From Variovorax sp. 54 (GTDB taxonomy: Bacteria > Pseudomonadota > Gammaproteobacteria > Burkholderiales > Burkholderiaceae_C): DNA of 64,000 nt. The stretch covers positions 5,845,501 through 5,909,500 of the forward strand of contig NZ_PEFF01000001.1 in assembly GCF_002754375.1 (NCBI RefSeq), written 5' to 3'. The notes under the pieces were generated by a model. The model made no database searches. It was not told the origin of the DNA and was given only the letters and a program-made list of their open reading frames with translations. The position numbers were made by a program, and so were the translations under genes. Below, piece by piece: positions 42,146 through 51,269 of the stretch. How positions within the stretch are numbered: position 1 is the stretch's first letter; every line of letters begins with the position of its first letter.

Positions 42146-43744
42146 ATGATCAGCCGCATGCCGTTGTTCCCGAATCAGCACCGTTCACGCACCCTCGCCG
42201 TGGCGCTGGCCGCCGTGCTGTCGCTCACCGCCTGTTCCACCGGCCTGCTGCGCCCCGAAGGCCCGCCGCTCACTGCGCTCGGCCATGCCGCCGACACGCC
42301 CGCCGCGCAGCTGCGTTGGCTCGATCGCGTGAGCTGGGGCGCCAACGCCAGCAGCCAGGCCGAGCTGGCGCGCGACGGCCTGCCGCGCTGGATGGGCCGC
42401 CAGCTGCGCCCCGCGCCCCGTGCGCTGCCCGCGGCGGCGCAGGCGCAGATCGACGCCATGGCCATTTCGCGCACGCCGCTCGATCAGTTGGTCTTCGCTC
42501 TCGATGCCCGGCGCAAGGCCGCGACTGCGCTGCCCGACGACGAAGCGAAGAAGGCTGCGCTCGCGGCCTACCAGCAGGAACTCAACAGCCTTGCACGCGA
42601 GGCGCAGCAGCGCTTCCTGCTGCGCGCGCTGTATTCGCCGAACCAACTGCAGGAGCAGATGACCTGGTTCTGGATGAACCACTTCAACGTCAGCATCCGC
42701 AAGGACCTGGTGCGCGCGATGGTCGGCGACTACGAAGAAAGCGCCATCCGCCCGCACGCGCTCGGCAAGTTCCGCGACCTGCTGGGCGCCACCGTGCGGC
42801 ACCCGGCCATGCTGCGCTACCTCGACAACGCGCAGAACGCCGCCAACCGGATCAACGAGAACTACGCGCGCGAACTCATGGAGCTGCACACGCTCGGCGT
42901 GGGCGGCGGCTACACGCAGGCCGACGTGCAGGAGCTGGCGCGCGTGCTGACCGGCGTGGGCGTCAGCGTGCAGCCGCCCGACGCGACGCCGCCCGCGGTG
43001 CGCCCGGCCGTGCGCGCCGACTATGTGCGCCAGGGCCTGTTCGAGTTCCACCCGAACCGGCATGACTACGGCCCGAAGACCCTGCTGGGCCAGCCCATCC
43101 AGGCGCGCGGCCTGGCCGAGACCGACGAGGCGCTCGACCGCCTGGCGCGCGCACCGGCCACCGCGCGCTTCATCTCGCGCAAGCTTGCCGTGTACTTCGT
43201 GGCCGACGAGCCGCCGCCCGCGCTGGTCGAGCGCATGGCCGCCACCTTCACGCGCAGCGACGGCGACATCGCCGCCACGTTGCAGACGCTGTTCGAATCG
43301 CGCGAGTTCGCGGCCTCGCTGGGCCGCAAGTTCCGCGACCCCGTGCACTACGTGGTGGCGGGCGTGCGCCTGGCCTACGACGAGCGCGTGGTGCTCAACA
43401 CCACGCCGATGATCGGCTGGATCAACCGCATGGGCGAAACCCTGTACGCCCACGAGACGCCCGACGGCTACCCGCTCAACGAGGCCGCCTGGGCCAGCGC
43501 GGGGCAAATGAACACCCGCTTCGAAGTTGCACGCGCCATCGGCACCGGCGGCGCCGTGCTGTTCCGCACCGACGACAAGGCACCGCTCGAAAAGCCGCCG
43601 TTTCCGCCGCTGGCCGAATCGCTCGCCGTGCGCGCGCTGCAGCCCGGGCTGAGCGCCGACACGCAGCAGGCGCTCGCGCAGGCGAAGAACCCGCCGGAGT
43701 GGAATACCTTCCTGCTCGCATCCCCGGAGCTGATGCGACGGTGA
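42146..43744 (+). CDS. DUF1800 lipoprotein
   Basis: 532 residues. The N-terminal signal ends in a lipobox LTAC (Cys30), so it should be anchored in a membrane. The DUF1800 domain (about 55-525) has LRWLDRVSWGAN, QMTWFWMNHFNV, AMLRYLDNAQNAANRINENYARELMELH (split motif LDN..NENYARE), HTLGVGGGYTQ and FHPNRHDYGPKTLLG. The family nearly always sits beside a DUF1501 gene, as here (158 bases downstream). The biochemical role is not established; cell-surface polysaccharide or metal roles are only suggestions. Confidence 0.88.
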   Translation: MISRMPLFPNQHRSRTLAVALAAVLSLTACSTGLLRPEGPPLTALGHAADTPAAQLRWLDRVSWGANASSQAELARDGLPRWMGRQLRPAPRALPAAAQAQIDAMAISRTPLDQLVFALDARRKAATALPDDEAKKAALAAYQQELNSLAREAQQRFLLRALYSPNQLQEQMTWFWMNHFNVSIRKDLVRAMVGDYEESAIRPHALGKFRDLLGATVRHPAMLRYLDNAQNAANRINENYARELMELHTLGVGGGYTQADVQELARVLTGVGVSVQPPDATPPAVRPAVRADYVRQGLFEFHPNRHDYGPKTLLGQPIQARGLAETDEALDRLARAPATARFISRKLAVYFVADEPPPALVERMAATFTRSDGDIAATLQTLFESREFAASLGRKFRDPVHYVVAGVRLAYDERVVLNTTPMIGWINRMGETLYAHETPDGYPLNEAAWASAGQMNTRFEVARAIGTGGAVLFRTDDKAPLEKPPFPPLAESLAVRALQPGLSADTQQALAQAKNPPEWNTFLLASPELMRR

Positions 43745-43761
43745 TTTGATTTGATTTTTCT

Positions 43762-43874
43762 CCCTCCCCCGCTGGGGGAGGGCAGGGGTGGGGGCAAGCG
43801 GCGTTCGATGAAGCACAGCGATGAATGCCAGCGCCGTCGGGCCCCCATCCCAACCTTCCCCCGGAAGGGGAAGG
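43762..43874. repeat. Composite palindromic element between the DUF1800 and DUF1501 genes
   Basis: A 113-base element with three nested parts. A left hairpin CCCTCCCCC-gct-GGGGGAGGG (43762-43782). A right hairpin CCTTCCCC-5-GGGGAAGG (43854-43874). Between them an outer stem, GGGGTGGGGGC (43785-43795) pairing with GCCCCCATCCC (43840-43850), one mismatch. The 44-base core is not symmetrical. This resembles the mobile-derived palindromic repeats found between genes in many proteobacteria. Only one copy is in the window. Confidence 0.7.
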
Positions 43875-43902
43875 GGCAAGGCAAGAAGAAAGGATTCCTG
43901 TG

Positions 43903-45123
43903 ATGCAACGCCGACACCTGCTGCAACTCTTGGCCGCCGCACCCTTCGCCGGCGCCGCCGCACGCGTGGCCGCCGCGCCCGGTGCCCAGGGCACCAAGCT
44001 GCTCGTCGTGTTCCTGCGCGGCGCCTACGACTGCACCAGCCTGCTGGTGCCCACCGGCAACGCCGACTTCTACTACGCCTCGCGCCCCAACATCGCCATT
44101 CCCCGGCCCGGCACACCCGACGGCGCGCTGCCGCTCGACGCCGACTGGGGCCTGCACCCCGCGCTCGCGCAGAGCGTGCTGCCGCTGTTCCAGCAGAAGC
44201 AGGCCGCCTTCATCGCCTTCGCGGGCACCGACGACCTCACGCGCAGCCACTTCGAGACGCAGGACGCGATCGAGCTCGGCGTGGCGCCCGACACCGCGCG
44301 GCGCGACTACCGCTCGGGTTTTCTCAACCGGCTGGCCGGCGTGCTCGGCGCCGGGCCGCTGACCGACGTGTCGCCCATCGCCTTCACCGACCAGCTGCCC
44401 ATCGTGCTGCGCGGCGACGACGCCAAGGCCGCCAACATGGCGCTCGGGGGCGTGGCGCGGCAGGCCATCGATGCGCGGCAGAGCCAGATCATTGCGTCGA
44501 TGTACCGCAACACCGCGCTCGCGCAGCCCGTGGCCGAGGGCTTCCAGGTGCGCGACGAGGTGGTGCGCGCCATGCAGGCCGAGATGGACGCCGCCAGCCG
44601 CAACGCCATGAGCCCCAAGGGCTTCGAGCAGGTCGCGCGCCGCATGGCGCTGTTGATGCGCGATCGCTTCGACATCGGCTTTGTCGACGTCGGCGGCTGG
44701 GACACCCACGTGGGGCAGGGCGCGGCCAAGGGCTACCTCGCGAACCGCTTCGAGGAACTGGGCCGCGGCGTGGCCGGCTTCGCACAGGAGATGGGCGACA
44801 CCGCCTGGCGCGAAACCGTGGTGGTCGTCGTCAGCGAGTTCGGCCGCACCTTCCGCGAGAACGGCAACCGCGGCACCGACCACGGGCACGGCACCGTGTA
44901 CTGGGTGCTCGGCGGCGGCCTGGCCGCGCAGGCGGGCGGGCGCATCGTGGGCGAACAGCAGCCGCTGACGCAGGCCACGCTGTTCCAGAACCGCGACTAC
45001 CCGGTGCTCAACGAGTACCGGGCGGTGCTGGGCGGGTTGTTCCAGCGCATGTACGGGTTGTCGCCGGCGCAGGTGGCGAAGGTGTTTGGCGGTGCGGCGG
45101 CGAAGGACTTGCGCCTGGTCTGA
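43903..45123 (+). CDS. DUF1501 protein, Tat-type leader
   Basis: 406 residues. The leader QRRHLLQLLAAAPFAGAAARV carries an Arg-Arg pair followed by a hydrophobic core, consistent with Tat export. The body shows the alkaline-phosphatase-like DUF1501 pattern: LLVVFLRGAYDCTSLLVP near the start, DVGGWDTHVGQG (about 262-273) and VVVVSEFGRTFRENG and GTDHGHGT (near 325-330), the last two being likely metal-binding segments. It is partner to the DUF1800 gene. ATG 43903 is preceded by AAGAAAGGA. Confidence 0.88.
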   Translation: MQRRHLLQLLAAAPFAGAAARVAAAPGAQGTKLLVVFLRGAYDCTSLLVPTGNADFYYASRPNIAIPRPGTPDGALPLDADWGLHPALAQSVLPLFQQKQAAFIAFAGTDDLTRSHFETQDAIELGVAPDTARRDYRSGFLNRLAGVLGAGPLTDVSPIAFTDQLPIVLRGDDAKAANMALGGVARQAIDARQSQIIASMYRNTALAQPVAEGFQVRDEVVRAMQAEMDAASRNAMSPKGFEQVARRMALLMRDRFDIGFVDVGGWDTHVGQGAAKGYLANRFEELGRGVAGFAQEMGDTAWRETVVVVVSEFGRTFRENGNRGTDHGHGTVYWVLGGGLAAQAGGRIVGEQQPLTQATLFQNRDYPVLNEYRAVLGGLFQRMYGLSPAQVAKVFGGAAAKDLRLV

Positions 45124-45329
45124 CGGCCCCGAAGGGGGCGAGCCGCACCGTCTCTTTCACGACCTGTTTTCGAACGTTTCGTCCGCCCCTGCCTCGCACG
45201 GCCGCACGGACAAGCGTCGCCGTATTTACTTGTTTTCGGGGATGGTCTCGGCGTACACCACTTACAAAAATAGACATTCAGAAACAGATGGCACTCCAGC
45301 CGGAGAGCGGGTTTCCCCAAGGGGCAGTG
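45124..45329. other. Intergenic region after the DUF1501 gene
   Basis: GCCCC-gaag-GGGGC (45126-45139) begins at the stop codon's end and may be a weak terminator stem; no T run follows. The right part (45215-45290) becomes AT-richer (TATTTACTTG, ACTTACAAAAATAGAC) and is the likely promoter of the NHL-repeat gene. No gene seen. Confidence 0.45.
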
Positions 45330-46748
45330 ATGCTTTCCAAGCGAGCGAGTTCTTACGGGCGCTGCGGCGCCATGGCCGGTGTGATCGTGCTGCTGGCGGC
45401 CTGCGGCGGCGGTGGTGGAGGCGGCGGTGGCGCAGGCTTCCTGCCGATCGTCGCGCCGGCACAGCAGCAGCCTGAACCAGCCCCTTCACCCGAGCCCGAA
45501 GTCCCCGTCGTCGTGACTCACACAGTCGGCGGCAACGTCACCGGCCTCACCGGCAGCCTCGTGCTCCAGAACAATGCGGGCGACGACCTGAAGCTCACGG
45601 CCGACGGCAAGTTCCGCTTTGCCACTGCGCTCACCGAAGGCTCGGCCTACGAGGTCAGCGTGCGCACCCAGCCCCTGTGGCAGTTCTGCACCGTGACCAA
45701 GGGCAGCGGCAAGGCCTCGGCCGACATCGGCGACGCGGCGGTCGCCTGCTCGGCGGCGGTGGCGCAGGTGTCCACGTTTGCCGGGTCGGGTGCTACCGGC
45801 TCGGTCAATGGCAACGGGACCGCCGCATCGTTCTACCTCCCGTACAGCGTGGCCGTCGACAAGAGCGGCGGCCTGCTCGTGTCGGACGTGGGAACCAATC
45901 TCGTGCGAAAGATCTCGCCTGCCGGCGATGTCGCGACCTTTGCAGGCAACGCCACAGGTGCCTCGGTGGACGGCAACGGCACAGCTGCATCGTTCCAGAG
46001 CCTGGCCGGTCTTGCGCTGGACTCTACGGGCAATGCCTATGTTGCGGAATTCGGCGGCAACCGTATCCGCAAGATCACGCCAGCGGCCGATGTGACCACG
46101 CTCGCGGGCAACGGTGCAGCCGGCTCACTCGATGGCAACGGCACCTCCGCCACCTTCTTCTCCCCCGCATCGACGGCCGTGGACGCCGCCGACAACATCT
46201 ATGTGATCGAACTCGCCGGCGCCGTTGTCCGCAAGGTCACGCCTGCCGGCGACGTCACCACGCTGGCCGGCTCGGGCACTGCAGGCTTCGCCGACGGCAC
46301 GGGGACTGCGGCGCAGTTTTCGCAGGCATACGGCATTGCGACTGACGCGGCCGGCAACGTCTACGTGGCCGACAGCGGCAACAACCGGATCCGCAAGATC
46401 ACGCCCGGTGGCGTGGTCACGACGCTGGCCGGTTCAGGCCAGGCCGGCGCGACCGATGGGGCCGGCAACTCGGCGTCTTTCTATGAACCGGGCGGCCTGG
46501 CGGTGGGCAGCGACGGCAACGTCTACGTGGCCGACACGGGCAACAGCCTGCTGCGCAGGATCACTCCGGCGGGTGTGGTTTCCACGCTTGCAGGTCGGCC
46601 CGGTGTATTGGGTGCGCAAGACGGCATCGGTGCCGCGGCCACGTTCAAGCGGCCTTATGGGGTGACGGTGGACGCCGCCGGCAATCTGTACGTGGCCGAC
46701 ACCTTCGGCAATCTGATCCGCAAGGTCACGCCGGTTCGCGCGCCCTGA
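45330..46748 (+). CDS. NHL-repeat lipoprotein
   Basis: 472 residues. A lipoprotein signal ends LLAAC near residue 25 and is followed by nine glycines, then a Pro/Glu linker. A small beta domain (about 60-145: VGGNVTGLTGSLVLQNNAGDDLKL and a Cys pair) precedes six repeats of about 54 residues with the pattern TLAG.G..G..DG.GTAA.F..P.G.AVD..GN.YVAD..N..IRKITPAG. These should form one six-bladed propeller on the cell surface or in the periplasm. ATG 45330 has AAGGGG upstream; ATG 45288 would add 14 residues. Ligand unknown. Confidence 0.85.
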   Translation: MLSKRASSYGRCGAMAGVIVLLAACGGGGGGGGGAGFLPIVAPAQQQPEPAPSPEPEVPVVVTHTVGGNVTGLTGSLVLQNNAGDDLKLTADGKFRFATALTEGSAYEVSVRTQPLWQFCTVTKGSGKASADIGDAAVACSAAVAQVSTFAGSGATGSVNGNGTAASFYLPYSVAVDKSGGLLVSDVGTNLVRKISPAGDVATFAGNATGASVDGNGTAASFQSLAGLALDSTGNAYVAEFGGNRIRKITPAADVTTLAGNGAAGSLDGNGTSATFFSPASTAVDAADNIYVIELAGAVVRKVTPAGDVTTLAGSGTAGFADGTGTAAQFSQAYGIATDAAGNVYVADSGNNRIRKITPGGVVTTLAGSGQAGATDGAGNSASFYEPGGLAVGSDGNVYVADTGNSLLRRITPAGVVSTLAGRPGVLGAQDGIGAAATFKRPYGVTVDAAGNLYVADTFGNLIRKVTPVRAP

Positions 46749-46821
46749 TCCCGAGGCATCGCGGCAGCGCCGGTGAAGGCCGGGGCCGCCATGCGGCCAC
46801 AACGCCGCCGAGAATCGCCGC

Positions 46822-47580
46822 ATGCCTCATGCCGTCTCTCTCCTTCGCGCCGCACGCCTGGCGCGCAGCGCCAAGCCCTTTCTTGCCCGTGGCGGTTTCA
46901 AGCGCGAGCGCTGTGCGGGTTGCCGCCTGGTGCCCAGCCATTGCATGTGCGCCGTGCGCCCGCCGGTGGCCACGCGCGCGGGGGTGTGCCTGCTCATGGC
47001 TGACATCGAACCGCTCAAGCCCACCAACACGGGGTGGCTGGTGGCCGATGTGGTGCCCGACACCTTCGCCTTCGGCTGGGCCCGCACCGAGACCGATCCC
47101 GCGCTGCTGGCGCTGTTGAACGACCCGCAATGGCAGCCTTATGTGGTGTTCCCGGGGCAGTACGCGGCGCCCGAGCGCGTGGTGCTCAGCGTCGTTCCTT
47201 CGTCGCCTGACCCGGCCGATGGCGGTGCCGCGAAACGCCCGCTTTTCATCCTGTTCGACGCCACCTGGGGCGAGGCACGCAAGATGTTTCGCCGCAGCCC
47301 GTACCTTGACCAGTTGCCGGTGCTGAGCCTGCAGCCGGAGCAGATCACGCAGTACAAGCTGCGCAACTCCGGCCGCGACGATCACTTCTGCACCAGCGAG
47401 GTGGCCGCGATGTGCATGGACCTGGCCGGCGAGCATGCCGCGCAGCAGACGCTGGATGCGTACCTCGGCGTGTTCACGCACCACTACCTGTGCGCGAAGA
47501 ACCAGCAGCCTGTGGTGTGGGACGGTGCCGCGCATCAGCGGCTGCGCGAGGTGGCCGCGCTGCGCAATCAGGCAGCCTGA
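46822..47580 (+). CDS. DTW-domain tRNA-uridine aminocarboxypropyltransferase
   Basis: 252 residues. The family (TapT/TuaA) transfers the aminocarboxypropyl group of S-adenosylmethionine to uridine in tRNA. The name-giving motif appears as FDATWGEARKMFRRSP (near residues 143-158). An N-terminal Cys cluster CAGCRLVPSHCMC (about 31-43) is typical of one subgroup. It ends with HHYLCAKNQQPVVWDG. It stands alone between the NHL lipoprotein and a convergent amidohydrolase. Confidence 0.88.
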   Translation: MPHAVSLLRAARLARSAKPFLARGGFKRERCAGCRLVPSHCMCAVRPPVATRAGVCLLMADIEPLKPTNTGWLVADVVPDTFAFGWARTETDPALLALLNDPQWQPYVVFPGQYAAPERVVLSVVPSSPDPADGGAAKRPLFILFDATWGEARKMFRRSPYLDQLPVLSLQPEQITQYKLRNSGRDDHFCTSEVAAMCMDLAGEHAAQQTLDAYLGVFTHHYLCAKNQQPVVWDGAAHQRLREVAALRNQAA

Positions 47581-47601
47581 GAAATCCTGCGCCGGCCCGC
47601 C

Positions 47602-48495
47602 TCAGCGCATGTCGAACAGCGCCGCCGCATTGCCCCAGGCGATGCGCTGGGCCACAGCCGGCGGCAGGTCGCCGAGCCAGGTGCGGTAGCCGCGCATGAT
47701 CTCGTCGTAGGTGCTCCAGCGCTGGTTGACCCAGGTGTCGGAACCGACCATGAAGCGCTCCGGGTACTTGAGGATCAGCGCGCGCCATTCGGGGCACAGG
47801 CGCCCGCCTTCGCAGGTCAGGCCCGGGCGGTACGAGAGTTCGCCCATCAGCAGCGGGTAGCGCTCCAGCATCGCCTGCACGCGCTCGACCGGCGTGCCGC
47901 CGATACCGGTGTGGGCCCAGATGAGGCGCAGCGATCGGCCCTTCGACGGCGCGTTCGCCATCAGCAGGTCGACGGCCACGTCGTCCACGTGCGCGAGCAC
48001 CGCGAGCTTTTTCTCTTCGGCGAGTGCGATCAGCTTCTTCGCCACCGGGCCGTTGGCGTTGGCGCTCTCGTACAGATGGAATTCGCCGAGCCCGCGGTAG
48101 GGGCCGCTGGCGGTGCCGCGTGCCAGTTCGGTCTGCACCATCTCGTAGATGGTCTCGTCGCGGAACCAGTTGTTGTAGTCCTCGCGGTTGCGGTACAGGC
48201 GCACGAAGGGCACGACCGTGACGCCGGTGGCGCGTGTCTCGCGCGCGGCGGCCAGGGTCTGCGTGCCGGCGTTGGGACGCGAGTTCGCGATGATCGCCTT
48301 CACCTGGTTGCGCTGCATGCGCGCGAGCGCCTCGGTGGGCGGGAAGGGGCCGGCGGTGCCGTCCCAGGCTTCCTGGTTGTAGTGCAGGTGGGTGTCGAAC
48401 AGCGGGCCGTCGTAAGGCGCAGCGGCTTGCCCGTGGGCATGGGAGAAGACCAGGGCCGCGCAGGCGGCGAGCAGCGGGGCAGCAATGAGGCGCAT
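47602..48495 (-). CDS. Periplasmic amidohydrolase-superfamily protein
   Basis: 297 residues. A signal peptide (about 1-22, ending SHAHGQ) is followed by a TIM-barrel metallohydrolase of the amidohydrolase_2 type. Metal motif FDTHLHYN (HxH, about 34-41), GLGEFHLY, a histidine in LAHVDDVA and WAHTGIGG, and the late aspartate in [10 protein letters not shown] are visible. It is small for the family and exported, which is unusual. Substrate unknown. Confidence 0.83.
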   Translation of the reverse strand: MRLIAAPLLAACAALVFSHAHGQAAAPYDGPLFDTHLHYNQEAWDGTAGPFPPTEALARMQRNQVKAIIANSRPNAGTQTLAAARETRATGVTVVPFVRLYRNREDYNNWFRDETIYEMVQTELARGTASGPYRGLGEFHLYESANANGPVAKKLIALAEEKKLAVLAHVDDVAVDLLMANAPSKGRSLRLIWAHTGIGGTPVERVQAMLERYPLLMGELSYRPGLTCEGGRLCPEWRALILKYPERFMVGSDTWVNQRWSTYDEIMRGYRTWLGDLPPAVAQRIAWGNAAALFDMR

Positions 48496-48602
48496 GGGGT
48501 TCTCGCGGTGATGGCCGGGGAGCCGGATTACATCACCGCTGTGCCGGCACAGCCGCGCCCTTGTCGCCGGGCGCGACGTCGAAGCGATCGCGCAGACCGG
48601 CG

Positions 48603-48893
48603 TCAGCTGCCGGCCGGATGCGTCGTCGTCTTGCGGCTGCCATCCAGCGAATACAGCTGCGGGCGGTCTTCCACCGCGACCGCGACCGTCTCGGGGCCGT
48701 GCTCCGCGGCGCGCGGTTGCCGGTACAGCTCGTTCTCGAGCCGCCGGGCACGTTCCGCGTACATGCGGGCGAGGGCGCTGTGATGCTCTGCGGCAGCCTG
48801 GTGTTCGATGCGCGCCATCTGGGCCTCTTCGAGCAGTGCCGAGGCACGTTTCAAGTAGGCCGTGTGGGTGGGCCGAAACAAGAAGTCGAACAT
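48603..48893 (-). CDS. Small coiled-coil protein, unknown function
   Basis: 96 residues. A short hydrophobic start ([15 protein letters not shown]) precedes a long helical stretch (about 17-58, [22 protein letters not shown] and [11 protein letters not shown]) likely to form a coiled coil, then a polar tail. The start at 48893 begins the FDFLF segment. No family recognised. Confidence 0.5.
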   Translation of the reverse strand: MFDFLFRPTHTAYLKRASALLEEAQMARIEHQAAAEHHSALARMYAERARRLENELYRQPRAAEHGPETVAVAVEDRPQLYSLDGSRKTTTHPAGS

Positions 48894-49050
48894 GATTTCA
48901 CACTCCTTTCCGCTGCAACAACGGTGCAATCATTGTGAACGAATGGCCTCAAAACGCCATCGCTTCCTGTGGCTGCGACGCATCGAAGAAGCGTTCTGTT
49001 TCACTTGAGTCAGACAGAATCGGTGGCAAAGAGAGAGGGTTCGATCACCG

Positions 49051-49254
49051 ATGAGCAATGAGGTTCGTTTTTGTCTGGAATACCGGCTGGCCGCCGACGG
49101 TCCCGCGCATGCCGTGCAGACCGCCTGGATGGTCGATTCGCCGGCCACGCGCGCGCAGATCGAGGAGATGATCGCCAACGCGCGCGCGATGAATGCCGTG
49201 GAATCGAAGTGGTGGGTGGAGGAGCGCGAAAGCCGCCGTCCACCTCAACCGTGA
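49051..49254 (+). CDS. Small protein, unknown function
   Basis: 67 residues: VRFCLEYRLAADGP, a strand-like start, then a helix RAQIEEMIANARAMN and a basic/acidic end KWWVEERESRR. It overlaps the convergent PLD gene by 10 bases at the 3' end. No family recognised; codon use is like the neighbours. Confidence 0.5.
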   Translation: MSNEVRFCLEYRLAADGPAHAVQTAWMVDSPATRAQIEEMIANARAMNAVESKWWVEERESRRPPQP

Positions 49255-50849
49255 TAGTCCCCCCACGACATCCGCACCATGCCCGGCGGCGTAGGCGCAT
49301 CGGCTGAGGCCAGCGTCACCGGCGGGTCGTCGTCCACGCGGCTTCTGGCGCGCGAGTCCCAGTCGTCGAGAAAGACCTGCTGGTAGTACTGCGCCACTTC
49401 CTCGTTGTGGATGATCAGGCCGGCGTCGCGGTTGCGCAGCACGCCATCGCCCGACCAGTTGGTGCTGCTCACGAGCACGGTCTGGCCGTCCACGATGATT
49501 CCCTTGTTGTGGATGCTGCCCTGGACGCGGAACACCTCCTGGTTGCAGCCCGCCTCGACCAGCTTGCGGATGTTCTCGGCCGCGCTGGTGCTGCCCAGGA
49601 TGATGCGCAGGTCGAGGTCCGGCTCGGTGCTGCGCTGAGCGATCTTGTGCAGCAGCGCGCGAAAGTCGGCATCCTTGTCCGCATCGCTCCAGGTCATGTA
49701 GGCGAACTGCAGGTACAGCGAGGTCTGCGCGCTGTCGATGAGCGCATTGATGTGCGGCAGGTAGTTGTCCGGCGTGAGCACGGGTTGGACCTTGACCGTG
49801 GTCTTCACCGACGGCAGCCGCGCGGGTTCGACCGGCACGACGGGGCCCGCGAAGGCCACGGCCTGTTCCAGCAGGTGGTCGAGTGGGACGAACACATCGG
49901 GCAGCTTGAGTTTTTGCGCTACGTCCAGCGCCGCGTCGGCCGCGCCGTCGGCGTCCTCCTTCGCGGAGGCCGCGAGGTCGTGCTGGATGTATTTCTCGAA
50001 GACCTTCGAGAGCACGGCGTCGTTGCAGATCACATGCCACTCGCGGTTGCCCTTGCTGAACATGCCCTTGGCCTGCGCGGGCGTGCCCACGGGGTCGATG
50101 TCGGGCTGGCTGCGTTGGCTCCAGTTGCCGCTCGAGAGCCAGAAGGCCTTGTGGTCGCGCACCGCCACTTTCTCGTGGTACGCGCTGGCGAAGCGGCGGC
50201 CCTTGCCGCACTGCACGAGCCAGGCCGTCAGGTCGGCCTCCTGCTGCAGCGTGCGCAGCTTCTTGCGGATGACCTGCTCTTCCTTCGTCATGCCGTCGTC
50301 CCAGCTCAGCGAGGCCTGGATGCCGCCTTCGCGCACGAGGTCGATGAAGACCTGGGCGATGTGGTCGGCATTGAAGTCGTACATCGCCACCGAGAGCGAT
50401 CGCGTGGTGCCTTCGAGAAAAGGCCGCAGCACCGGCCACCCGGCGTCGGGGCCGACGTGGCACAGGAAGGGCTGCTTCACGTTGTACGGCTTGTCGATGG
50501 GTTGGCCTGCAGGCGGTTTGTAGACGAGGTTGACAGCGGCTTCGGCGAGCGCGTTCACCGTGTCCTCGAAGTCCGCACTGGCGGCCAGTTGCCGCTCCGG
50601 GTCGGCCTGCATTACGCAGACACGGTACGGGCCGAGTTGCCGGGGCGCGCGCTCGGCCACGGGCACTTCAGAGAGGGGCCGCTTGCGGTCGACCAGCACG
50701 ATCACGGCGGGCTCGCGCAGGAACCGGCCGTCGACCAGCGGAAAGCCCGGCTCCGCTGCCACGTAGCCGGGCAGGGCGGTCAGTTGCGCCTGGTGGGCTG
50801 CGATCACCGATCGGACCGCCGCGCGCGTGGCATCGTCGAGCACTCTCAT
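49245..50849 (-). CDS. Phospholipase D-fold protein with N-terminal accessory domain
   Basis: 534 residues. Two HKD motifs are complete: HEKVAVRD (H225) and HNKGIIVD (H447), each followed by a SS.NWS-type segment, so this should be an active phosphodiesterase (nuclease or phospholipase). No signal peptide. Residues about 25-95 hold an extra domain: GYVAAEPGF, PAVIVLVDRKRPLSEVP and APRQLGPYRVCVM. Its pattern recalls the domain placed before trypsin-like proteases and Nal1-type proteins. It is the third gene of a unit with an S8 protease and an 83-residue protein, 79 bases after the latter. Likely substrate: DNA, RNA or lipid, unknown. Confidence 0.83.
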   Translation of the reverse strand: MRVLDDATRAAVRSVIAAHQAQLTALPGYVAAEPGFPLVDGRFLREPAVIVLVDRKRPLSEVPVAERAPRQLGPYRVCVMQADPERQLAASADFEDTVNALAEAAVNLVYKPPAGQPIDKPYNVKQPFLCHVGPDAGWPVLRPFLEGTTRSLSVAMYDFNADHIAQVFIDLVREGGIQASLSWDDGMTKEEQVIRKKLRTLQQEADLTAWLVQCGKGRRFASAYHEKVAVRDHKAFWLSSGNWSQRSQPDIDPVGTPAQAKGMFSKGNREWHVICNDAVLSKVFEKYIQHDLAASAKEDADGAADAALDVAQKLKLPDVFVPLDHLLEQAVAFAGPVVPVEPARLPSVKTTVKVQPVLTPDNYLPHINALIDSAQTSLYLQFAYMTWSDADKDADFRALLHKIAQRSTEPDLDLRIILGSTSAAENIRKLVEAGCNQEVFRVQGSIHNKGIIVDGQTVLVSSTNWSGDGVLRNRDAGLIIHNEEVAQYYQQVFLDDWDSRARSRVDDDPPVTLASADAPTPPGMVRMSWGDYHG

Positions 50850-50928
50850 GGCGACTCCTTGAGGCAGGGACGTGAGGGCGCTTGCCGGCACGGCATGCGC
50901 GAAGGGCGCGATCCCGAGGGGCCGCGTG

Positions 50929-51180
50929 TCAGGAGATGTTGGGCAGGCGGCGCGACAGCTCGACCGATTCGACGGCCGGGTCGGCTTCGAGCTGCTGGAG
51001 CTTGTCGAGCGGAATCTCCGCCGAGAACAGGCCCGGCGCAATGTCGGCGCGCGCGGCGATGTAGTCCGGGCGCTCGGCGCCCTCGCACAGCTTGACCAGC
51101 ACGACGACGCGCTCGCCCGACACCGGCGCGGGGGCGGCCGAAAAGTCGAGCTTCTTGAGCGAGCGCAGGTCGATGGTCAT
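50929..51180 (-). CDS. Inhibitor-I9/pro-domain-like small protein
   Basis: 83 residues, no signal. The second half, RVVVLVKL then SAEIPLDKLQQLEADPAVESVELSR, has the same pattern as residues 150-211 of the adjacent S8 protease: IPL and PAV occur with identical spacing (P57 to P68 here, P189 to P200 there). Subtilase pro-domains of the I9 type use such a segment (PAV.SVE) to chaperone and inhibit the enzyme. A free-standing copy between protease and PLD gene may be a separate inhibitor or antitoxin-like partner. The gaps are 89 bases to the protease gene and 79 to the PLD gene. Confidence 0.6.
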   Translation of the reverse strand: MTIDLRSLKKLDFSAAPAPVSGERVVVLVKLCEGAERPDYIAARADIAPGLFSAEIPLDKLQQLEADPAVESVELSRRLPNIS

Positions 51181-51269
51181 GAGAGGGCAGATGGGGGCTG
51201 GAACACAGATTACACCCCCCGTTCAGGTTCGGCACAACCGCACCGGGAGTGGGGGCCATGGGTGAATCG

